From the NCBI GenBank assembly GCA_020426505.1, contig JAGQPX010000172.1, forward strand, positions 1-36,441: 36,441 nt of DNA, written 5' to 3'. Positions 1-7,707 of this stretch are shown here, one piece after another. Each line of letters opens with the position of its first letter. The stretch's first letter is position 1. A program made the position numbers and the translations under genes. The notes beneath the pieces are model-generated. The model had not been told where the DNA came from. It made no database searches and was given only the letters and a program-made list of their open reading frames with translations. Source of the stretch: Planctomycetaceae bacterium (GTDB lineage: Bacteria > Planctomycetota > Planctomycetia > Planctomycetales > Planctomycetaceae).

Positions 1-299
1 TGATGCCGACCCGCAACGCTCGCAATGCGATGGCCTTTACCTCCGTGGGAAAGGTCAAGATGCGAAACCTCCAGCATCAGCGAGACGAGTCACCGCTCGA
101 CCCGGATTGCGATTGTCCAACGTGTGAGCAGTTCAGCCGTGCGTACCTGCGGCATCTGTTCGTCGCCGGCGAGATGCTGGGACCGATGGCCTTGTCGGTC
201 CACAACATCGCCTACTACCAGCGACTCGTCCGCGAGTTACGCTCCGCCATTGCCGAGGGTCGCACGCGTGAGTTTGCTGCAACGCTGCCAAACGCATGA
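1..299 (+). CDS. tgt: Queuine/preQ1 tRNA-ribosyltransferase, C-terminal part only
   Basis: This is the 3' end of a gene that enters from outside the window; the first complete codon is at base 3. TGT exchanges guanine 34 of GUN-anticodon tRNAs for a queuine precursor. The visible part begins with the conserved stretch MPTRNARNAMAF. It then carries the family zinc site as Cys-x-Cys-x-x-Cys (residues 36, 38 and 41 of the visible part) and the His of SVHN (residue 67), followed by the usual helical tail (YYQRLVRELRSAI). The TGA stop is at 297-299. It converges on the oxidoreductase gene, whose stop codon lies about 10 bp away, leaving almost no room for a terminator. The family assignment is secure; nothing can be said about the N-terminal catalytic barrel. 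Confidence 0.95.
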   Translation, partial: MPTRNARNAMAFTSVGKVKMRNLQHQRDESPLDPDCDCPTCEQFSRAYLRHLFVAGEMLGPMALSVHNIAYYQRLVRELRSAIAEGRTREFAATLPNA

Positions 300-308
300 G
301 GCTCAGGC

Positions 309-1682
309 TCACGCGTAGGCGACGTAGCCCTCGCGGGACTTGCGGGACATCAGCGCGACGGCTTGATCGTCGCCGATGAAGGTCTCCTGCTGGGGGTCCC
401 AGTTGAGTTCGCGACCCAGCATCAACGCGATGTTGCACATGTGGCAGGAGGTCATCGTGCGGTGATGGGTGACGACGTCCGAGATGGGCTGCTCGCGGCT
501 GTCGACACTCTCGAAGAAGTTCCGCATGTGATCGCCCGGCTCATGGCCCTTGTAGAGTTCGACGATCCGCTCTTCGATTTCGGCGTTGTCCGCTTCGGTG
601 AGATCATCGATCGGTTTGCCGGTGAGCTTGCCCCGGTTGACGAAGATGCGGCCATCATCCCCCTCGAAGAGGATGCCGTTGTCGAACTCAGTGCCGTCCT
701 CGTCCCGCTTGAAGTGATGGTTCACCGTCATCACCGAGCCGTTCTCGAACTCCAGGCTGATCTTGAACTCGGTCGCCGTGTTGAATCCGTTCGGGAGCGG
801 AATCTCTCCATCGAGAAACGCGTCCCAGTCGAGGTTGTCCGGAACGAGCGGCGTGAACTTGCCCTCGGCACTGGCTTTGACCGGACCGGAGTGATCGAAC
901 CCGAGTGCCCATTGAGCGATGTCGATGTGGTGAGCTCCCCAGTCAGTCATCTTGCCGCCGGAGTATTCGAAGAACCAGCGGAACATCTTGCGGCGCTCTT
1001 CGCAGTATGGAGCGACCGGGGCGGGGCCAACCCACATGTCCCAAGCAAGGTCAGCGGGCGGTTCGAAGGTCTCGAACGGTCCTTCAGCCGGTGCTCCGCC
1101 GATGGCGACGTGTGCGTTGACGTTCTTGCCGAGACGTCCGCTCTGCACGATGGCGATCGCTTTGAGGAATTTCGATTCGTTTTCGCTGCGTTGTTGCGTG
1201 CCAACCTGGAAGACGCGACCTGTCTCCTCGACGACCTTGCGCACCTGAATGCCTTCATCGATCGTGAGTGTGAGGGGCTTCTCGCAGTAGACGTCTGCTC
1301 CATTTCGCAGAGCCGCGATGGCGATGGGAATGTGCCAGTGATCGGGCGTGCCGATGGTCACGATGTCCGGTCGCTCCTGCTCGAACATGACCCTATAGTC
1401 GCGGTACATGTTGAGTCCGCCGCCGAACTCTGAATTGAATTCGTATGAATGTTTGTCATCGACGTCACACACAGCGATCATGCGTCCCAGCTTCGAGGCG
1501 TTGCGGGCGATCGACCCACCCCGGTTGTAGCGACCACGGCTGCCACCCACACCAATTGATGCGACCGTCTTCTGACTGTTGGCATCACCCGCCCGAACCG
1601 ATCCGGTCCATAACGAGGGAGTGGCAATGATCGCACCAAAACCGGCGGACTGCTTCAGGAATGAACGGCGTGTGGTCGTCAT
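309..1682 (-). CDS. Tat-exported Gfo/Idh/MocA-family oxidoreductase
   Basis: Predicted NAD(P)-dependent sugar or cyclitol oxidoreductase of 457 residues. The N-terminus is a twin-arginine signal (MTTTRRSFLKQSAGFG, then a hydrophobic stretch to about residue 31), so the enzyme is probably exported folded with its cofactor. A Rossmann nucleotide-binding loop is at about 43-50 (IGVGGSRG). The family's Glu-Lys-Pro motif is at 134-136, in VYCEKPLTL. A DWGAHHIDIAQW segment at about 247-258 is typical of the planctomycete members. The start at 1682 is chosen over an in-frame upstream start at 1721 because a GGAGAA ribosome-binding site sits 7 nt before it and the Tat signal begins there. The gene is convergent with tgt and divergent from plsC. 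The substrate is unknown; these exported paralogues are numerous in planctomycetes. Confidence 0.93.
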   Translation of the reverse strand: MTTTRRSFLKQSAGFGAIIATPSLWTGSVRAGDANSQKTVASIGVGGSRGRYNRGGSIARNASKLGRMIAVCDVDDKHSYEFNSEFGGGLNMYRDYRVMFEQERPDIVTIGTPDHWHIPIAIAALRNGADVYCEKPLTLTIDEGIQVRKVVEETGRVFQVGTQQRSENESKFLKAIAIVQSGRLGKNVNAHVAIGGAPAEGPFETFEPPADLAWDMWVGPAPVAPYCEERRKMFRWFFEYSGGKMTDWGAHHIDIAQWALGFDHSGPVKASAEGKFTPLVPDNLDWDAFLDGEIPLPNGFNTATEFKISLEFENGSVMTVNHHFKRDEDGTEFDNGILFEGDDGRIFVNRGKLTGKPIDDLTEADNAEIEERIVELYKGHEPGDHMRNFFESVDSREQPISDVVTHHRTMTSCHMCNIALMLGRELNWDPQQETFIGDDQAVALMSRKSREGYVAYA

Positions 1683-1893
1683 GGATGGGTTCTCCTTCGA
1701 AAATGACTGCGGCGGGGACATGAATCATCGGGTTTCCATGCGGATTGCATGATATCGACTGAATCCGCTGACGTCACTCATGCCGGAGTCCCGCTTGGGA
1801 ATCTCTGCATTGCCGTGATCGCTGAAACCTGCCACCATGTGCCTCATTCGCAGAGAGATGGTTTGCTCGCGTTGAGGCGAGGAAGGAAGTGAA

Positions 1894-2718
1894 ATGTCGT
1901 CGGAGTTGTGGGCCATTTTGACGCTTGTCGCCTATGCGGTGGTGGCATTGGTGATGGTCGTTTATCAGGCTCGGCTGAGCCCGTCCGGCTGGAAGGTGTG
2001 GGTCATCCATGCAATCACCCGTTTCTTCACAACTGTGATGTGTGGACAGCGAATCCAGCAGAGGTGCCCGTTTCCTTCATCGGGCAACGGACTGGTCATC
2101 GCCAATCATCGAAGCCCGGTCGACCCGTTCCTGCTTTGCTCCGCGAGTCAGGAGAAACTCGACGGTCATTGTGTCCGCAGTCTGGAGTTCATGACGGCGA
2201 CCGAGTACGTCGAAATGGGGGGCATCGTCGGTCTCGTCTGCGGAATCATGGGATGCATCCCGGTCGACCGTGACGGTCGCGACATGGGACCTGCGAAGGT
2301 GGCACTCCGTCGCATCAAAGCGGGGAGTCTCGTGGGCGTCTTCCCGGAGGGTCGAATCAACACAGGCGAAGGACTGCTCCCTGCCAGTCCGGGGATCGCA
2401 TGGCTCGCGGTGCGATCGAGAGCACCGGTGTACCCGGCGTTCATCCACGACGCACCGCAGGGAACAAGCATGGTCAACTCGTTCCTCAAACGGAGCAAAT
2501 CGTATGTGACGTACGGCGAGCCGATCGATCTCTCAGACTACTACCACCGAAAGCCGACACCCGCGATGCTGGACGAGGTGACGGACCTGTTGATGTCGCG
2601 TCTGGGTGAACTCGGAGGTGTGAAACCCTCGCCGAGACAACGTGAGACGTGGAGCAACGGAGCTTCCAACCACAACGGCAGTCCAACCTCCGATTTGGAA
2701 CCAGTCGGCGCCGAGTGA
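1894..2718 (+). CDS. plsC: 1-acyl-sn-glycerol-3-phosphate acyltransferase (PlsC family)
   Basis: Membrane-associated acyltransferase of 274 residues. It is expected to acylate lysophosphatidic acid, giving phosphatidic acid for phospholipid synthesis. An N-terminal hydrophobic segment lies at about residues 7-25. The catalytic H-x4-D motif is present as NHRSPVD (His72, Asp77). The glycerophosphate-binding block FPEGR is at 151-155, and a proline-rich acceptor region (APVYPAFI) is at about 178-185. Length and motif order match the family. The ATG at 1894 follows a GAGGAAGGAAG purine tract, a strong ribosome-binding site. It is divergent from the oxidoreductase, with about 210 bp between. The C-terminal 35 residues are polar and likely disordered. 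A related acyltransferase acting on another lipid cannot be excluded. Confidence 0.88.
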   Translation: MSSELWAILTLVAYAVVALVMVVYQARLSPSGWKVWVIHAITRFFTTVMCGQRIQQRCPFPSSGNGLVIANHRSPVDPFLLCSASQEKLDGHCVRSLEFMTATEYVEMGGIVGLVCGIMGCIPVDRDGRDMGPAKVALRRIKAGSLVGVFPEGRINTGEGLLPASPGIAWLAVRSRAPVYPAFIHDAPQGTSMVNSFLKRSKSYVTYGEPIDLSDYYHRKPTPAMLDEVTDLLMSRLGELGGVKPSPRQRETWSNGASNHNGSPTSDLEPVGAE

Positions 2719-2775
2719 CGCTCTGCGCACGATGGCCATCAGTCTCCCGATCACCGAAGGTCGCACAGAGCTTCT

Positions 2776-3234
2776 TCAGTTATTGCATTGTCCATGATGA
2801 CAATGCGGGTGGTGACACGGGGCGAGTTCGTGCCGCGTATAGTACGACGGACCGTGATTCGAGTGCGTCGTCGAGAGCACGTAAGGCGAGTAGTCCATGC
2901 GTTCGCATCCGCTCCGACGGGCTACACCGATGCCTCTCGGGCTGAACACATCGGGGCGGCACCTCTCGTTCGGATGCGTTCCGTACGACGTGGGCGACTC
3001 GAACGCGCTGTAGCTCCGCGTTGGTGGTCCGAAATGAGCGAAGTGCCGTCGCGGCTGGCAATTCTCCGGATGATTCGGTCCTGAATCATGATGCCCGACA
3101 AGCTTTGTGGCACTGCTGACACGATCCCAAAGGCGAGGCTTCGATTCCTCAGCCAAACTGGAATGAGACGTCGAAGCCGCGAGCACGATCACGAATAAGC
3201 AACAGGACAATTGTCGATTCTCCGGCCAAAACAT
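2776..3234 (-). CDS. Small exported His/Cys-rich hypothetical protein
   Basis: Unrecognised protein of 152 residues. Residues about 9-28 form a Sec-type signal (LSCCLFVIVLAASTSHSSLA), so the mature chain is probably outside the cytoplasmic membrane. The middle is polar, rich in Ser, Pro, Arg and His. The extreme C-terminus is a cluster with Cys140, His141, His142, His144, Cys145, His146, His147 and Cys150, which resembles a metal-binding tail. The ATG at 3234 is preceded by GGAG with a 6-nt spacer, which supports real translation. It is divergently transcribed from the Nramp-related transporter (start near 3424), so the two may share a control region. No function is assigned; metal binding is inference from composition only. 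Confidence 0.6.
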   Translation of the reverse strand: MFWPENRQLSCCLFVIVLAASTSHSSLAEESKPRLWDRVSSATKLVGHHDSGPNHPENCQPRRHFAHFGPPTRSYSAFESPTSYGTHPNERCRPDVFSPRGIGVARRSGCERMDYSPYVLSTTHSNHGPSYYTRHELAPCHHPHCHHGQCNN

Positions 3235-3423
3235 GTCGGACTCCCTTCGTCCTGTGGCTCACTCGTGCAGCAGACATCACTAACTTGATGTTCGGCAAAA
3301 ACGGCCATTTCGAGACAGTCGAAAGTCGATGCCCGGACGTCGCCGTCACAACTGGCACAACCGGTTGACTGAGTCTCAAGAAGCGTCAACGGTTGCGACT
3401 CGCACCCTGACGCGGCAGACTGC

Positions 3424-5127
3424 ATGTCTTGCAAGCACGAACTCCCCGGACGGAACGTCAGGATGCTTTCCTCTTCAAAACCTGATCGGCCAATTGAGTC
3501 GAGCGATTCTCGATCGAACGATGCCGTTAAAGATCCGCCGCGCGGATTTGCTCCGACGCTGCAACAGCTCGGTCCGGGACTGATCATCGCGGGCAGCATC
3601 GTCGGTTCGGGTGAGCTGATTGCCACCACAAAGGCGGGTGCTCAAGCCGGCATCTCGCTGTTGTGGCTGATCATCGTGGGCTGTGTCATCAAGGTTTTCG
3701 CCCAGATTGAACTGGGACGCTATTCCATCACACATGGTCAAACGACCCTGGATGCTCTGAACACGCTGCCGGGTCCGCGTCTGCGAGTGAGTTGGATCCT
3801 CTGGTACTGGCTGCTCATGATGCTCTGCACGATCGGCCAACTCGGGGGGATCGTCGGAGGTGTCGGACAGGCGATGGCGATTTCGTTCCCCATTACCGGC
3901 GACTACCGGGAGGCGATCCTGCTGCCGTCTCAGGGCGAGTTGACGCAGCACATTCAATGGGAGGCCCGCATTGCAGAGGAAGCTGCGGAGTTCGCCACAC
4001 TCAGCGAGGACGAGCAACAGCGTGTTCGGACGGGCGTCGAGGCCATGAATCGTCGATTGGAGCAACTCGGTCAGCGTGGCCAGACGGCACTGGAAACTGT
4101 CCGTGCGGGGGAATCGCTGGCGGACCCGTGGACTGTCGATGATCGTTACTGGGCCGCTGCCGTCGCCGTGGTCACCTGCGTCCTGCTGTACATCGGTCGT
4201 TACGGTTTGATCCAGAACATCTCGACCGTGCTTGTGGTGTCGTTCACATTTATCACGGTTGGCAACGTTTACGCGTTACAGTCGAACCCCGAGTGGAAGA
4301 TCCCATTGGCGGAATGGATCAACGGGCTCACGCCTCAGATTCCCGAATCGGGCAAGGCCCTGGGGACAGCGTTAGCGACGTTCGGGATCATCGGCGTTGG
4401 TGCAGCCGAGTTGATCTTTTATCCCTATTGGTGCATGGAGAAGGGGTACGGTCGCTTCACCGGTCCCCGGTCGGACGATGATGCGTGGAGCCATCGCGCC
4501 CGCGGGTGGATGCGTGTCATGCAGATCGATGCGTTCGTGTCGATGATTGTTTACACGGTTGCAACATTGGCATTCTTTGTGATGGGAGTGGCTGTGCTTC
4601 ACCGGATGGGCCTCGACCCGGACGGCATGCGGATGGTGAGCACGCTCGCGGAGTCGTACGTGCCTGTGTTCGGCGAGTACGCGAAGTGGCTGTTCCTGGT
4701 TGGGGCCATCGCGGTGCTTTACTCGACGTTCCTCGTTGCCCTGGCGAGTCAGACGCGACTGTACACCGACGGCCTGAAAATCTGGCGTCTGATCTCGCCG
4801 ACCGATGAGGGAGTTCATGAAAGGTGGATTTCGATCTTCGGCGTGGTCCTGCCTTTGGCCTGCCTCACGCTCTATTGGGCAGGTCTCAATCCCGTGAAGG
4901 CCGTGCTTCTGTCCGGACTCATGCAGGCGATCATGCTTCCCATGCTGGGCTTTGCGGCCATCTACTTCCGCATCAAACGGACCGATCCGCGATTGGCTCC
5001 CAGTCGACTGTGGGACGTGTTCCTGGGACTGTCGAGCCTCGGACTGTTGATCGCGGGCGGCTGGGGAGCTTACGAACAAATCGTCAACAAAATTCTGCCG
5101 GCCATTCAGTCATGGCTGGGAGGGTAA
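3424..5127 (+). CDS. Nramp-related membrane transporter (non-canonical metal site)
   Basis: Polytopic membrane protein of about 567 residues, in the Nramp/SLC11-like fold family. After a 45-residue polar N-terminus the first helix reads GPGLIIAGSIVGSGEL. The DPGN metal-binding sequence of classical Nramp manganese/iron transporters is replaced here by GSGE (61-64). The sixth-helix MPH motif is also absent; the comparable region reads GVGAAELIFYPY. About 10-12 hydrophobic helices are visible. A hydrophilic insert of roughly 85 residues (about 165-240), helical and Glu/Gln/Arg-rich, interrupts the third-fourth helix region. The substrate cannot be inferred from canonical residues. The start is uncertain: ATG 3424 and ATG 3463 are both in frame and neither has a strong ribosome-binding site. 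The HIT gene follows by 29 bp and may be co-transcribed. Confidence 0.8.
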   Translation: MSCKHELPGRNVRMLSSSKPDRPIESSDSRSNDAVKDPPRGFAPTLQQLGPGLIIAGSIVGSGELIATTKAGAQAGISLLWLIIVGCVIKVFAQIELGRYSITHGQTTLDALNTLPGPRLRVSWILWYWLLMMLCTIGQLGGIVGGVGQAMAISFPITGDYREAILLPSQGELTQHIQWEARIAEEAAEFATLSEDEQQRVRTGVEAMNRRLEQLGQRGQTALETVRAGESLADPWTVDDRYWAAAVAVVTCVLLYIGRYGLIQNISTVLVVSFTFITVGNVYALQSNPEWKIPLAEWINGLTPQIPESGKALGTALATFGIIGVGAAELIFYPYWCMEKGYGRFTGPRSDDDAWSHRARGWMRVMQIDAFVSMIVYTVATLAFFVMGVAVLHRMGLDPDGMRMVSTLAESYVPVFGEYAKWLFLVGAIAVLYSTFLVALASQTRLYTDGLKIWRLISPTDEGVHERWISIFGVVLPLACLTLYWAGLNPVKAVLLSGLMQAIMLPMLGFAAIYFRIKRTDPRLAPSRLWDVFLGLSSLGLLIAGGWGAYEQIVNKILPAIQSWLGG

Positions 5128-5156
5128 GTCATGGCTCAAGCGAGAAGGAATCGACC

Positions 5157-5504
5157 ATGAGTGAAGAGAAAACGATCTTCAAACGCATCATCGACGGAGA
5201 GATCCCGGCTGACATTATCTACGAAGACGATCAATGTCTCGCGTTCAAGGATGTCAATCCGCAGGCTCCGGTGCACGTGTTGGTCATCCCCCGTAAGGAA
5301 ATCCCGTCCATTGCACATCTGGATGACGACGACGGCCCGTTGATGGGGCATCTGCTGTTGACCGTGAGGAATCTCGCGCGCGATCTCGGACTGGAAGACG
5401 GTTTCCGAGTCGTCGTCAACACGGGAGAGCAGGGGGGGCAAACCGTCGACCATCTGCACATTCATTTGCTGGGCCAACGTGCGCTAACTTGGCCACCGGG
5501 ATAG
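5157..5504 (+). CDS. HIT-family nucleotide hydrolase (HINT-like)
   Basis: Histidine-triad protein of 115 residues, the normal length for the HINT branch. These cytoplasmic enzymes hydrolyse purine nucleoside phosphoramidates and aminoacyl-adenylates. The N-terminal IFKRIIDGEIPADIIYEDD block, the VLVIPRKEI strand and the His-triad HLHIHLLG (His99, His101, His103) are all present. The chain ends in the usual WPPG. The ATG at 5157 is preceded by AAGGA at a suitable distance. The same frame is open upstream inside the transporter gene, but the family N-terminus fits the start at 5157. The 29-bp gap to the transporter suggests an operon; no functional link is evident. Confidence 0.95.
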   Translation: MSEEKTIFKRIIDGEIPADIIYEDDQCLAFKDVNPQAPVHVLVIPRKEIPSIAHLDDDDGPLMGHLLLTVRNLARDLGLEDGFRVVVNTGEQGGQTVDHLHIHLLGQRALTWPPG

Positions 5505-5535
5505 TGGAGCGTCCGAGCTTGATATTCGGGTGGCG

Positions 5536-5606
5536 GGGTCAAAAGCGAAGCGGATGGCCCCGGCCTTTGGACGCACAATGCCAGGGCCATCCCGTTGGTC
5601 TGACCC
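5536..5606. repeat. Nested inverted repeats downstream of the HIT gene
   Basis: Two pairs of complementary arms are nested. The inner arms are GGATGGCCC at 5552-5560 and GGGCCATCC at 5584-5592 (9 bp, perfect, 23-nt loop). The outer arms are GGGTCA at 5536-5541 and TGACCC at 5601-5606. As RNA this would fold into a stem with an asymmetric internal loop. No T-run follows on either strand, so a simple Rho-independent terminator is unlikely. It could be a REP-like element or a remnant of a small non-autonomous element. Confidence 0.55.
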
Positions 5607-5739
5607 TGCGACCCAACCCGAGTTCTTAGCCCTGACGAAGCACGAGTGGTCCATCACATCCGAGAAGTTGGGTCCTTCGCGGTTCCGGGCCGCATCTTCG
5701 ATGCGTCGCTAATCGATCCTTGCGTCTGGTGATGCATTT

Positions 5740-5807
5740 TTCGCACATTTGATCGTCCAATGCGTCCAACCGGAATGTTCTCACAGTTTCCAAACGGAAT
5801 GTGCGAA
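5740..5807. promoter_or_regulatory. Candidate regulatory cluster upstream of the kinase
   Basis: A perfect 10-bp dyad (TTCGCACATT at 5740-5749, AATGTGCGAA at 5798-5807) encloses two near-identical 14-bp direct repeats. These are TCCAAcCGGAATGT at 5765-5778 and TCCAAaCGGAATGT at 5789-5802, spaced 24 bp start to start. A shorter CGTCCAA repeat also occurs twice just before them. This lies 120-190 bp upstream of the kinase start and resembles a multi-site protein-binding region. No cognate regulator is identified. Confidence 0.4.
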
Positions 5808-5928
5808 GGCTGGGGATTTCCCTCTATTTGAGATCGAGCCGCACTGCTTAGAATGGAGGACTGCGGGTTGCAGCAACTTCTTTAGGTGATATTTCCCATC
5901 CGTGTGACCTGCGCGATTTCACTTTCTC

Positions 5929-7425
5929 TTGGCTGAAAAGCAAACCCCCACTTCCGAACCATCGAGTCGCTGGATCTGGCCGTTCGAGTTGAAAGAGCGG
6001 TTGGGTGAAGGCGGGATGGGTGTCGTCTATCGTGGGCGTTATGTCGTCAAGGACATCGACGTTGCTGTCAAAATGCTGCCGGACGATGTGACGAACCCGA
6101 TCGTGCTCGCGAGGTTTGAGCGAGAAGTCGAGGTTCTCAAATCGCTGAAGCACCCGAACATCGTGCGGTCGTTCGGAGGAGTGTGTGAGGACAAACGTCA
6201 GTTCTACGCGATGGAACTGATGAAGGGCGGTTCGCTGGAGGACCAACTTCAGGAGAAGGGTCGACTCCCCTGGGAACAGGTCATCGACTACGCCCGTCAG
6301 ATGTGTGCGGCGTTGGATTATCTTCACAAGAACGGGGTGATCCACCGTGACCTCAAGCCGGCGAACTTTCTGCTCGATGACGCGGGCACGATCAAACTGA
6401 GTGACTTCGGGCTCGCAAGCGTGATCGCTTCCCGCCGGATCACCAGCGCCGGCAAGACGGCCGGCACGTTGCTTTACATGTCCCCCGAACAAATCCGCGG
6501 TGGCGACATCACACCTCAGACCGACCTGTATGCGCTCGGGTGTGTGCTCTTTGAACTGCTGACTGGCAACCCGCCCTTTATCGGTAAGTCGCCGGCCTCG
6601 ACGATGCAGATGCACTGCAAGTCGGAGGTGCCTCGCATCACGACGGTCGCGATGGACTGCCCCATCGCCTTGGAAAAACTGGTTCGCAAGTTGCTCGAGA
6701 AACAGGCTGCAGATCGACCTGCCGACGCGTTGTCCGTAGCTCGTGAACTGAATCTGGTGACGTCCCGAGTTTCCGTCGTCAACAAGCCGCGTGCGATTGA
6801 CCGGGAAACGGTCGCATCAGCAGCCAGTCCCTCAGCCCATCGGCAATTCAAGGCGACGCAGGCATATTCCAGCGGTCCAAGTGTGTGGCAACTCGGCTGG
6901 CCATTGCTGACTTGTCTGGTCGTGATTGCAGGTCTCCTGATTTGGGGCATTGCCCTTTCGCGAAGTGCGAAGAAGGCGGCCCTCGCCGAACAACTTCTGA
7001 CGACTGCCGTCACATCGGGTGAACCGGCCGTCCGGCTCCATGCCATTCGGGCTTTGGGAAAACTTCCGGACGTGTCGGATGAATCCATCGAGTCGGTTGC
7101 TCAGGTGCTTCGTCGAGACAATAACGAACTGCCTCTGCGGGTTGCTGCCGCGAAAACCTTGGGGCAAATAGGAAACCGAGCCAGCGAGTATTCTCCCGTG
7201 TTGCATCGTCTCTGGAAGGAAGATCCCAGCGATGTGCTGCGTCAGGAGTCACATCGGGCTCTGGAAAACATCCAGGCGGATGCAGGATCGTCGGCGACAT
7301 TCTGGATGACACTGTTGGGAGTGATCTCGATAGTGGGTCTTGCGGGATACTTTTTATGGAGCACGATCGTCCGAGCCCTCATTGAGGAGTCGCGGTCACC
7401 GCACGGTGCCCGTCTGAGCCCGTGA
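5929..7425 (+). CDS. Membrane Ser/Thr protein kinase with HEAT-like repeats between two membrane spans
   Basis: Hanks-type kinase of 498 residues. The glycine loop GEGGMG is at 26-31, the ATP-binding Lys48 lies in VAVKML, the catalytic loop HRDLKPAN is at 139-146, DFG is at 159-161 and SPEQ is at 185-188, so it should be active. The Arg before the catalytic Asp makes it an RD kinase. A linker to about 320 leads to a membrane helix (about 322-343). About 110 residues with three HEAT-like helical repeats follow (AVRLHAIRALGKL, LPLRVAAAKTLGQI, VLRQESHRALENI), then a second helix (about 459-481). The start is TTG at 5929, the only start codon between an in-frame stop at 5905 and the kinase domain. 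No clear ribosome-binding site precedes it. The segment between the helices presumably lies across the membrane as a sensor; that is inference. Confidence 0.9.
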   Translation: MAEKQTPTSEPSSRWIWPFELKERLGEGGMGVVYRGRYVVKDIDVAVKMLPDDVTNPIVLARFEREVEVLKSLKHPNIVRSFGGVCEDKRQFYAMELMKGGSLEDQLQEKGRLPWEQVIDYARQMCAALDYLHKNGVIHRDLKPANFLLDDAGTIKLSDFGLASVIASRRITSAGKTAGTLLYMSPEQIRGGDITPQTDLYALGCVLFELLTGNPPFIGKSPASTMQMHCKSEVPRITTVAMDCPIALEKLVRKLLEKQAADRPADALSVARELNLVTSRVSVVNKPRAIDRETVASAASPSAHRQFKATQAYSSGPSVWQLGWPLLTCLVVIAGLLIWGIALSRSAKKAALAEQLLTTAVTSGEPAVRLHAIRALGKLPDVSDESIESVAQVLRRDNNELPLRVAAAKTLGQIGNRASEYSPVLHRLWKEDPSDVLRQESHRALENIQADAGSSATFWMTLLGVISIVGLAGYFLWSTIVRALIEESRSPHGARLSP

Positions 7426-7707
7426 GATGCTCGATTGAGACGTGATTGAACGTCCGCCTCCGTCATCGACCGGCAGGTCTCACCGGTTGACGACTCGTTG
7501 AAACATGTTGCTCGCCGGTTCCGGGTCCAACGTGTGAGTCTTGCGCGATTCTGGCGATTCTGTCTGTTGCGTATTGAATGCGGGTCAGAACCGGTGCGCT
7601 CACGAGTCGGCTGCCATGACTCGATACTCGTTAGAGGAAGATAGGGATCGCAACGATCCGGCATGGATGGACCATCTCCCACGATCCGGCGCAATGAGGC
7701 AGCAGGG

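Larger units (their letters stand above)
5505..5928. other. Gene-free stretch with several repeats
   Basis: The 424 bp between the HIT gene and the kinase hold no convincing gene. A 60-codon open frame at 5530-5712 lacks any recognisable motif and overlaps a nested inverted repeat. The stretch contains two structured parts: nested inverted repeats at 5536-5606, and a dyad plus direct-repeat cluster at 5740-5807. A weak -10-like element (TTAGAAT, 5848-5854) precedes the kinase. Confidence 0.6.

Noticed and set aside
363..1433. 356-codon open frame antisense to the oxidoreductase gene
   Set aside because: It mirrors the codon structure of the real gene on the other strand, has no motif and no signal, and the GC-rich third positions explain its length.
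7653..7690. Direct repeat ACGATCCGGC (7653-7662 and 7681-7690) around a possible start of the coiled-coil protein
   Set aside because: Two 10-bp copies in GC-rich DNA with no dyad or promoter context are not enough to call a site.
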